A DNA stretch of 11,028 nucleotides, taken from NCBI GenBank assembly GCA_030628225.1, contig DAOVRJ010000061.1:1-11028 (forward strand), read 5' to 3'. Source of the DNA: Candidatus Zixiibacteriota bacterium. GTDB lineage: Bacteria; SM23-81. This document shows positions 5,221-11,028 of this stretch, piece by piece. Under the pieces are notes generated by a model. The model was given only the letters and a program-made list of their open reading frames with translations. It had not been told where the DNA came from and searched no databases. Positions within the stretch are counted from its first letter, which is position 1; the number at the start of each line of letters is the position of its first letter. The translations under genes and the position numbers were made by a program.

Positions 5221-6264
5221 ATGGAACGGATGGGACGGATCTGGGAACTGGTGGGGAGAAGTCTGGGGGTGGGTTGTTGCCTGGGCCTGGCGGTCATGGT
5301 GGCGATTTCTCCGGTCGTCGGCGACGAGGGCGGGCCGGTCCCGGATACGGACGAGGAGTATGAGCTGTTTCTCAAGGAGAATCCGGAGTATAAGGCCCAG
5401 ATGGAGGAGATGGACAGCCTTTTGGCCGGGGACGAGGAGCTGGAGGAGAGCTATTTAGCCTATCAGGAATCTCTCAACGCCAACCCGGAGCTGGCCGGGC
5501 AGGAGAGCACCTTCTTCGAGATCCTGGAAGAGGATACCGTGCTGGCCCAACGGCTGACAGAGTTCGAGGGGATCGCCGCCCAGGACTCGGAGGCAGTGGA
5601 CCAGCTTGCCGGCATGGACAGCCTGCTGGCCGCCGAGCCGGAGCTGGCCGAGAGGGTCGAGGAGTTTGAGGTTGCTGCCGCAGAGGACGCTGAGTTTTTC
5701 GATGAGTACGAGGAGCAGATCGCCTATCTGCAGACCAATCCTGAGGAGGCCGAGGAGTTCTTCGCCGACGAGGACGGTCCCAACTACACGGGAGACGATC
5801 CCGACATGGTGGTCTTCGTCAACTACCTAACGGTCCATCCACCTCTGTACCGGGCATACTGGCGGCTGTACTACTATCTGAGGACGCATCCGCCGCTGGC
5901 CCAACGGGTCTACCGGCACTGGCGCTGGTACTGGCCGCGCCGGCCACTGTGGAGAGCTCACTGGCGCTATCGCCTGTGGGCGGCCCGTAAGGTGAGAGTT
6001 CACCGAATCGTGTGGCGCCGGCGCATCTATTTTGGGCGCCGTCCCTGGCTGAACAGGGGGATCCGGCATCACCGGTTAGTGGTGGCCCGGCGGCCGTGGG
6101 CCAGGCCGGTCTTACGGCGGCACCGCGCCTTCCTGATCAGGCACCCCAAATACTCCCATGCTGTGGCCCGGCACCACCACTGGGTGAAGAAGCACCATCC
6201 CCGGCCGTATAGGCCAAGGCCACACCACAGGCCGAAACCGCCGCCCAGGCCGCGCCGGCCCTGA
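5221..6264 (+). CDS. Secreted two-block acidic/basic protein, unknown family
   Basis: A 347-residue protein of no family I recognise. Residues 1-34 look like a signal peptide (basic start, core G-C-C-L-G-L-A-V-M-V-A-I, then P-V-V-G-D). Residues 35-195 are strongly acidic, with about 53 Asp/Glu against four Lys/Arg by hand count. They contain repeated helical segments with N-P-E or E-P-E (54-56, 88-90, 139-141, 173-175) and M-D-S-L-L-A twice (64-69, 132-137). Residues 196-347 contain no Asp or Glu but about 59 Arg/Lys/His and many Trp and Tyr, with repeated H-P-P-L (206-209, 223-226) and a Pro/His/Arg tail. Apart from Cys19-20 in the signal region there is no cysteine. An AAAGGGGG ribosome binding site (5206-5213) supports the start. 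The basic block could bind nucleic acid, polyphosphate, lipopolysaccharide or the protein's own acidic block. A phosphoesterase gene follows after 37 bases, so the two are probably co-transcribed. Confidence 0.8.
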   Translation: MERMGRIWELVGRSLGVGCCLGLAVMVAISPVVGDEGGPVPDTDEEYELFLKENPEYKAQMEEMDSLLAGDEELEESYLAYQESLNANPELAGQESTFFEILEEDTVLAQRLTEFEGIAAQDSEAVDQLAGMDSLLAAEPELAERVEEFEVAAAEDAEFFDEYEEQIAYLQTNPEEAEEFFADEDGPNYTGDDPDMVVFVNYLTVHPPLYRAYWRLYYYLRTHPPLAQRVYRHWRWYWPRRPLWRAHWRYRLWAARKVRVHRIVWRRRIYFGRRPWLNRGIRHHRLVVARRPWARPVLRRHRAFLIRHPKYSHAVARHHHWVKKHHPRPYRPRPHHRPKPPPRPRRP

Positions 6265-6301
6265 GAATGATTTGCAGCGTATCATTTGATGAGGTAAGTA
6301 G

Positions 6302-7606
6302 ATGATTCGTCTGAAAAGCGGTTGGCTCATCTTTATGCTGACCGTGGTGATGCTGATCTGTGCCCGAGATGTGAACGCTGTTCCTCTCGACATCTCGGGC
6401 ATCGTCTTCCAGGATGCCAATGCCAACGGCCGTCTGGACGCCGACGAGCACTCTTTGCCGGAGGTTGTCATATCCGATGGTGTGCAGGTGGTGCGGGGCG
6501 ACCGGTGGGGGCGGTATCGCCTGTCCACGGAGAGCTCGCGGGTGCTCTTCGTCTGTCCGCCCGGGGACTACCGGGCCAATGGCGAGTTCTTCGAATATCT
6601 GCTCGGGCATCGCAACGGGGACATCGTCGATTTTCCCCTAGTCAAGCACGACTGCTCGGACACCTTCTGCTTCCTTTTCTTCACCGACTCTCATGTGACC
6701 GCAGAGGAGAAATTCAACGCCGTGGCCGGGATGAAGGCGGCCGTGGCCCACATGAGCCGCCAGGAAGTGGATTTGGTCATCTCCGGGGGCGACCTGATCA
6801 TGGATGCCCTGAGAGCTTGTGAGCCCGAGGCCAGAGCTCAATATCAGCTTTATCAGGAGCTGGTTTCCCCGCTGAAGGTGCCCCTGTTCAACGCCGTGGG
6901 CAATCACGAGCTGTACGGGGTCTACTTAGAGGGCGTGGGAGAGGATCCATGCATCGTGGAGGAAGACGATCCCCTGTATGGTATGGGCATGTACCGGGAG
7001 TATCTGGGGCCGGACCACTACTCCTTTAACTGGGGACCTTACCACTTCGTGGTGCTCAATACCCTGGGTCTTACCCGGGTGCGAAATTCCCGGGGGGACA
7101 CCATCAGGACTTACTACGGCACCGTGGGACCGGAGCAAATCGAGTGGCTGCAGAGGGATCTGCAGATGGTCCCAGCCGAAGCTCCTATCGTCCTGGTGGG
7201 CCATATTCCCTTCGTCAGCCTCACGCTCACCTTCGAGGGTTACCACGACTGGCAGGTGATCGACTACGACCTGGAGGACCCGAAAGCGAAGAGCTTCGTT
7301 CATACCGTCAACAACACACCCCGGGTGATCAACAAGGTACTGGCCGGTCGCCGGATCATCCTGGCCCTGGCCGGGCATCATCACAACTACGAGGTGAGTC
7401 GCTGGGCCGACAACGAGCACGACCTGACCTTCGTCACCGGAGGATCGATCTGCGGCCAGTGGTGGGCGGGAGACCGGCGCATCGCCGGCAGTAGTTGGCC
7501 GGAGGGGTATGTCCTGGTTAGACTTAAGGATGGCCGGCTGGACGATCTACGTTACGTCTCCTACGGATGGCGGGGATATAAAGAAAGACAGATCCTTGAT
7601 CCTTGA
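6302..7606 (+). CDS. Exported calcineurin-like metallophosphoesterase with EF-hand-like N-terminal domain
   Basis: A 434-residue exported phosphoesterase. A signal peptide spans 1-26 (hydrophobic 8-20, probable cleavage after V-N-A). Residues 31-114 form a small beta domain like the N-terminal domain of calcineurin-like phosphoesterases. It carries a calcium loop D38-x-N40-x-N42-G-x-x-D46-x-x-E49 and then V-I-S-D-G-V-Q-V-V. The catalytic domain starts near 121 and has the full metal set: D129-x-H131, G163-D164, G200-N201-H202-E, G300-H301 and G358-H-x-H361. It should hydrolyse a phosphomono- or diester outside the cytoplasm; the substrate cannot be named. GAGG at 6291-6294, seven bases upstream, supports the start. 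The 37-base gap after the two-block protein indicates one operon. The last residues, Q-I-L-D-P, are encoded by the start of the GATCC-rich repeat tract, so the original C-terminus may have been altered. Confidence 0.92.
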   Translation: MIRLKSGWLIFMLTVVMLICARDVNAVPLDISGIVFQDANANGRLDADEHSLPEVVISDGVQVVRGDRWGRYRLSTESSRVLFVCPPGDYRANGEFFEYLLGHRNGDIVDFPLVKHDCSDTFCFLFFTDSHVTAEEKFNAVAGMKAAVAHMSRQEVDLVISGGDLIMDALRACEPEARAQYQLYQELVSPLKVPLFNAVGNHELYGVYLEGVGEDPCIVEEDDPLYGMGMYREYLGPDHYSFNWGPYHFVVLNTLGLTRVRNSRGDTIRTYYGTVGPEQIEWLQRDLQMVPAEAPIVLVGHIPFVSLTLTFEGYHDWQVIDYDLEDPKAKSFVHTVNNTPRVINKVLAGRRIILALAGHHHNYEVSRWADNEHDLTFVTGGSICGQWWAGDRRIAGSSWPEGYVLVRLKDGRLDDLRYVSYGWRGYKERQILDP

Positions 7607-7682
7607 TACTGGATCCTGGTTAAAGAAAAGCCGATCCTGGATGCTGGATGCTTGTAAAAAACCCGATCCGGGATGCTGGTTA
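7591..7682 (+). repeat. GATCC-rich degenerate tandem units overlapping a gene 3' end
   Basis: Units starting GATCCTTG or GATCCTGG followed by GATGCTGG-like and A-rich segments repeat imperfectly from 7591 into the long repeat copy B. The first units encode the final codons and stop of the phosphoesterase. The same unit appears, inverted, at 90-118 next to copy A, with one unit fewer. Confidence 0.7.
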
Positions 7683-7771
7683 AAAACTTGGTTGTAGAAG
7701 AAATAAAGCGGAATTCATAAAACCTTAATGTTGAGAATCCAACATTCTTGAACAAGATTTTAAGATATAGG
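7676..7771 (+). repeat. Long dispersed repeat, copy B
   Basis: This is the reverse complement of 1-96, about 95% identical by hand, with the internal palindrome AATGTTG/CAACATT kept (7727-7733, 7740-7746). It follows a gene end in the same relative orientation as copy A, so each copy would be read in the same sense as 3' untranslated RNA. No open frame is shared. Confidence 0.85.
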
Positions 7772-7790
7772 ATCCAGGATCCGCTTTTCC

Positions 7791-7879
7791 TGTCATGCCT
7801 GCGCATGCAGGCATCTCCGAAAGCAGAACAAGTGAAGGATACGGCCAATGCGGAGATTCCGGCATTCGCCGGAATGACA
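7791..7879. repeat. 89-bp MITE/REP-like element with 28-bp imperfect terminal inverted repeats
   Basis: The left end (7791-7818) and the complement of the right end (7852-7879) match at 23 of 28 positions; both begin TGTCAT. Each arm is itself a palindrome (CCTGCGCATGCAGG on the left, CCGGCATTCGCCGG on the right), so the whole can fold as a double hairpin. No coding capacity. The form is like the abundant REP-type repeats of deltaproteobacterial genomes, whose cognate transposase acts from elsewhere. Confidence 0.75.
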
Positions 7880-7890
7880 AAAGAGAGGTT

Positions 7891-7943
7891 CTCCCAACTC
7901 TCACAACTCGCCTAACTCTCAAAACTCTCTCAACTCTCAAAAC
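7891..7943. repeat. Low-complexity AACTCTC tract
   Basis: The words CAACTCTC and AAAACTCTC alternate imperfectly over about 50 bases. No gene or promoter is visible within it. It is followed by another GATCCTGGAT-like word on the minus strand (about 7950-7965). Confidence 0.6.
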
Positions 7944-7972
7944 TATAATCCAGGATCGAGGATGCATATTTT

Positions 7973-8001
7973 TTCGATATAAGCTTTTATTCTGGTACTA
8001 T
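7973..8001 (+). promoter_or_regulatory. Possible sigma70-type promoter of the GH13 gene
   Basis: TTCGAT (7973-7978), 17 bases and TACTAT (7996-8001) lie in an AT-rich stretch just upstream of the gene. The -35 matches only four of six consensus bases. The leader would be about 15 bases. Confidence 0.4.
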
Positions 8002-8010
8002 TTTTGCAGA

Positions 8011-8016
8011 GAGGAG
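8011..8016 (+). promoter_or_regulatory. Ribosome binding site supporting a GTG start
   Basis: GAGGAG lies seven bases before the GTG at 8024. No in-frame ATG precedes the signal peptide, so GTG is the best start. Confidence 0.75.
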
Positions 8017-8023
8017 AATATAG

Positions 8024-10930
8024 GTGATTGAAGCAAGAAAGCACCCTGATGCGGTGATATCGTCGTCGTTTTTGATCCTCTGTCTGCTCCTTATTTTCAG
8101 CTGGACTCCGGGATGCACAGCTCAGGAAGCGGAGCTGACCGTTCACTATCTGCGTCCGGCAGGTGACTATGAGGGCTGGACACTGTGGACCTGGGACGAT
8201 GGGACACAGGGGGATTCCCAGGAGCTGGAGGCGGTCGGTCGGGATGAAGACGGCCTGATCTTTCATGTGCTCAAGGAGGAGTACGGGGATGGCACCCAGA
8301 TCGGCCTGTTGCCCAAGTTCGGAGACTGGGACTCCAAAGATGCCCCGGACCGGGTGTGGATGCCTGGGATGGGTGATGAGGTATGGATCCTGGCCGGATA
8401 TCCAAAACTACTTTCGGAGAGACCGGAGATGAGCATGACAGAGGTTAAGGGCAAGCCGCAGTTGACCGTCCACTACCACCGCCCGGAGGGCGACTACGGG
8501 GGCTGGACCCTGTGGACCTGGGACGACAAGACCGAGGAAGATTCCCAGGAGCTTATGCCGGTGGAGCAGGACGACTACGGCCTCGTTTTCCGCGTGAAGA
8601 AAGCCGATTACGGGGATGGCACCCAGATCGGTCTGTTGCCCAAGTTCGGCAACTGGGTCGACAAGGATGCACCGGACCGGATCTGGTTCTCCTTCACCGG
8701 GGATGAGGTATGGATCGTCAGCGGGGATGGTGAGCTTTACGCGCAGAAACCGGATGTGTCGCCCTGGGTGCGCAGGGGCTTCGTGGATGGCCCCACAGAT
8801 GTGATCCTTTCCCTGTCCAGAGCCATGCCGGCGGAGGAGATCGAGGCGGACAACATCACCCTGCGAGATGCTGCCGGCGAAAAGATCGAGATCCTCCAGG
8901 CAGAGGGACTGCCTCCCTCGGCACCGGCGGCCCGGGAGATACGGTTAAAGGTGGGTCGCCCCTTTCAGCTGCACACGGACCGGCTGGATGAGTTCACGGT
9001 CGAGGCAAAGGGATACCGGCCGGGATATCTATCCGCCCGGGGCATATTGGACTCAGCGGACTACGTGACCGATCAGCCCCTGGGTGCCCTCTATACGCAG
9101 GAAAAGACCGTCTTTCGCGTCTTCGCTCCCAGTGCGTCAAACTTGGAGTTACTGCTCTACGACCAGCCCGTGGGGGGCGAACCCCGTGTGGTGGAGATGT
9201 CCCCCGGGAAGGGTGGCCTGTGGGAGGCCGCCGTGGAGGGCGACCTGCGGGGGACCTATTATACCCTCAGGGCCGATGGCGGCGACCCCCGCTTCGATCC
9301 CCAGCGAGAGCTGCTCGACCCCTACTCCCGGTGCAACACAGCGCATGACGGCCGGGGGATGATCCTGGTCGATGATACTCCGGTCGCCGACCGTCCCGGC
9401 TTTCACGTTGACGAAGCCATCATCTACGAGCTGCACATCAGGGATTTCACCATCGATGAGGACTCCGGTATTCAACACAAGGGAAAATACCTGGGTCTGA
9501 CCGAGGAGGGCACCACCATGCCCGGCCATCCTCAGGTGAAGACCGGTCTGGATCACCTGGTGGAGCTGGGCGTCAACGCCGTTCAGATCATGCCCATTCA
9601 GGATTTCGAGAACGACGAGTCCAGCGATGCCTACAACTGGGGCTACATGCCGGTGCACTTCAACTCCCCCGACGGCTGGTATGCCACCGATCGGCACGGC
9701 CCCGCGCGGGTAGAGGAGTTCAAGAAACTGGTGGATGCCCTGCACCGCCGGGGCATCAGGGTGATCATGGATGTGGTTTACAATCACACCGCCGAGACCA
9801 GTCCTGCTAAGATATTCAGCTTCAACGGGCTGGCACCCGGTTACTATTACCGGCTGAAGGAGAACGGCAGCTACTGGAACGGCTCCGGGTGCGGGAACGA
9901 AATCCGCTCCGAGGCTCCCATGGTGCGCAGGTTCATCCTGGACTCCGTGGAATACTGGGTGAGGGAGTATAAGGTGGATGGTTTTCGCTTCGACCTGATG
10001 GGCCTGATGGATCTGGAGACAATGGTCCAGCTGACCAGAAAACTGCGCTCGATCGACCCGAATCTTCTGATCCAGGGCGAGCCGTGGACCGGCGGCCAGA
10101 CACCGATCGCCCCCACGGTAAAGGGCGCACAGAGAGGAAAAGGGTTTGCCGTCTTCGGCGACCACTTCCGCGATGCCATCAAGGGTGGGGTCTTCGACCT
10201 GAACCCGGGCTACGTTCAGGCGGGCATCAACATCGACCGGGTGAAGAGCGGCATTCAGGGAAGCGTCAACGACTTCGCCGACAGCCCCCTGGAAACCATT
10301 AACTACGTAGCCTGTCACGACAACCGTACATTCTGGGACCGTTTGGCCATCACCACCGAGAAGCGGACCGACATCACCGAGGCCGACCGCGTGCGCATGG
10401 ATAAGATGGGTGCCGTCTTGGTGCTCACCTCCCAGGGCATCCCCTTTATCCACTCCGGCCAGGAAATGCTGCGCACCAAGGGCGGGGATCACAACAGCTA
10501 CAACAAGCCCGACGCGGTGAACAAGATCCGCTGGCAGTGGAAGGTGGACCACCGCGATGTGTTCGAGTATTACCGGGGTCTCATCGCCCTGCGCAAGGGA
10601 CACCCCATCTTCCGGATGAAGACCCGGGAGGAAGTCCTGGGCAACCTGAGATTCTTCGACGATCACCTGGGTATTCCGGTGCCGGCAAGATGCATCGCCT
10701 ACCGGCTGACCAGTGGTAATTCCGGCGATGTCTGGGATCAGGTGCTTTTGCTGTTCAATCCCAACCAGGAACAGGTGACCTTCTCCCTGCCTGAGGGGAA
10801 ATGGACGGTGGTGGTAGATGAGGACGAGGCCGGGGAGACCCCGGTGAAAACGGGACCTGCTGTTTTATCCAAGGGCGAGGCGCAGGTGCCCGGGACCAGC
10901 GCCATGGTGATGTGCTTGGAGGAGGGTTGA
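8024..10930 (+). CDS. Exported pullulanase-type GH13 glycoside hydrolase with two CBM41 modules
   Basis: A 968-residue alpha-glucan debranching enzyme, probably cleaving alpha-1,6 bonds of pullulan, starch or glycogen outside the cytoplasm. Residues 1-30 are a signal peptide; T-P-G-C31 could be a weak lipobox, but the -3 residue is unusual. Two CBM41 starch-binding modules lie at about 37-129 and 147-240 (L-T-V-H-Y..R-P..G-D-Y..G-W-T-L-W-T-W). A pullulanase-associated beta domain (245-340) and a CBM48-like domain (about 352-450, T-V-F-R-V-F-A-P-S-A) follow. The GH13 barrel runs from about 463 to 860: region I D-V-V-Y-N-H (583-588), nucleophile Asp657 in G-F-R-F-D, acid/base Glu686 in Q-G-E-P-W, and His765-Asp766 in A-C-H-D-N. 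A C-terminal beta domain ends the protein. The pullulanase signature reads Y-N-W-G-Y-M-P (537-543), with Met where type I enzymes usually have Asp, so the exact specificity is uncertain. The stop overlaps the next gene, so the two are probably co-translated. Confidence 0.93.
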   Translation: MIEARKHPDAVISSSFLILCLLLIFSWTPGCTAQEAELTVHYLRPAGDYEGWTLWTWDDGTQGDSQELEAVGRDEDGLIFHVLKEEYGDGTQIGLLPKFGDWDSKDAPDRVWMPGMGDEVWILAGYPKLLSERPEMSMTEVKGKPQLTVHYHRPEGDYGGWTLWTWDDKTEEDSQELMPVEQDDYGLVFRVKKADYGDGTQIGLLPKFGNWVDKDAPDRIWFSFTGDEVWIVSGDGELYAQKPDVSPWVRRGFVDGPTDVILSLSRAMPAEEIEADNITLRDAAGEKIEILQAEGLPPSAPAAREIRLKVGRPFQLHTDRLDEFTVEAKGYRPGYLSARGILDSADYVTDQPLGALYTQEKTVFRVFAPSASNLELLLYDQPVGGEPRVVEMSPGKGGLWEAAVEGDLRGTYYTLRADGGDPRFDPQRELLDPYSRCNTAHDGRGMILVDDTPVADRPGFHVDEAIIYELHIRDFTIDEDSGIQHKGKYLGLTEEGTTMPGHPQVKTGLDHLVELGVNAVQIMPIQDFENDESSDAYNWGYMPVHFNSPDGWYATDRHGPARVEEFKKLVDALHRRGIRVIMDVVYNHTAETSPAKIFSFNGLAPGYYYRLKENGSYWNGSGCGNEIRSEAPMVRRFILDSVEYWVREYKVDGFRFDLMGLMDLETMVQLTRKLRSIDPNLLIQGEPWTGGQTPIAPTVKGAQRGKGFAVFGDHFRDAIKGGVFDLNPGYVQAGINIDRVKSGIQGSVNDFADSPLETINYVACHDNRTFWDRLAITTEKRTDITEADRVRMDKMGAVLVLTSQGIPFIHSGQEMLRTKGGDHNSYNKPDAVNKIRWQWKVDHRDVFEYYRGLIALRKGHPIFRMKTREEVLGNLRFFDDHLGIPVPARCIAYRLTSGNSGDVWDQVLLLFNPNQEQVTFSLPEGKWTVVVDEDEAGETPVKTGPAVLSKGEAQVPGTSAMVMCLEEG

Positions 10931-11028
10931 TGAGGTTTTCATGCATATGTTTTGTGCTGGCGGCGCTGGTGCTCTTGTCCCCGTGGTCATTTGCTCAGGA
11001 GCACGGCTCCGCGCTGTCACCTCACCCG
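10930..11028 (+). CDS. N-terminal fragment of an exported protein, cut by the window end
   Basis: An ATG at 10930 shares one base with the TGA of the GH13 gene and opens a frame that runs 33 codons to the window end. GGAGG is just upstream (10920-10924). The visible part is a signal peptide: M-R-F-S-C, a hydrophobic core F-V-L-A-A-L-V-L-L, then S-P-W-S-F-A followed by Q-E, a likely cleavage site after residue 22. The mature domain is not visible, so no function can be given; co-translation suggests a role in extracellular glucan use. Confidence 0.75.
   Translation, partial: MRFSCICFVLAALVLLSPWSFAQEHGSALSPHP

Noticed and set aside
7676-7771. Insertion sequence ends flanking 1-7771
   Set aside because: No transposase or integrase lies between the repeats and no target duplication can be seen; kept only as a repeat pair.
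7891-7943. CRISPR-like repeats
   Set aside because: The AACTCTC words are short, irregular and have no spacers; this is simple-sequence DNA.
9149-10666. Long 505-codon open frame on the minus strand
   Set aside because: It lies opposite the well-supported GH13 gene, has no recognisable domain or ribosome binding site, and is a shadow of GC-rich codon use.

Overview
The window looks like chromosome of a Gram-negative strict anaerobe, most probably a deltaproteobacterial (Desulfobacterota-type) lineage. This rests on a class I (anaerobe-type) hybrid cluster protein, an Rrf2 regulator with three cysteines, an outer-membrane-type DUF4136 lipoprotein, GC-rich genes and gene-poor gaps full of small palindromic repeats. 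The lineage is an inference. No phage, transposase, CRISPR or RNA gene is visible.

Left part (1-721): half of a long dispersed repeat (1-96 plus a short tail), then a DUF4136 lipoprotein gene on the minus strand. Its sigma70-like promoter carries a 20-bp dyad, and the gene diverges from the next unit.

Nitrosative/redox stress unit (894-4607): a strong sigma70-type promoter (TTGACA-N17-TATACT) whose -10 lies inside a perfect 10-bp inverted repeat drives an Rrf2 repressor, a dicluster-type ferredoxin-like protein, a possible 41-codon ORF, a small cupin and Hcp (hydroxylamine/NO reductase). A clear rho-independent terminator closes the unit. The simplest reading is autoregulated NO or redox sensing by the Rrf2 protein, with Hcp as the detoxifying enzyme and the ferredoxin-like protein as candidate electron donor or maturation partner. 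Two internal gaps (2159-2322 and 2674-2881) contain short repeats, and a hairpin sits directly before the hcp ribosome binding site.

Middle (4608-5220): no gene. It holds a 13-bp inverted repeat, a cluster of GC-rich hairpins, a REP-like hairpin and then a strong promoter. That promoter serves a secreted protein of unknown family with an acidic half followed by a 152-residue half lacking Asp and Glu (5221-6264). It is followed closely by an exported calcineurin-like phosphoesterase with an EF-hand-like calcium loop (6302-7606).

Right part (7607-11028): a 417-bp gap holds the second, inverted copy of the long repeat (7676-7771), an 89-bp MITE/REP-like element and a simple-sequence tract. Next comes an exported pullulanase-type GH13 enzyme with two CBM41 starch-binding modules (8024-10930). 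Overlapping its stop by one base is the start of a further exported protein, cut by the window edge. Genes from 5221 onward all encode envelope or secreted proteins; the 894-4607 unit is cytoplasmic.
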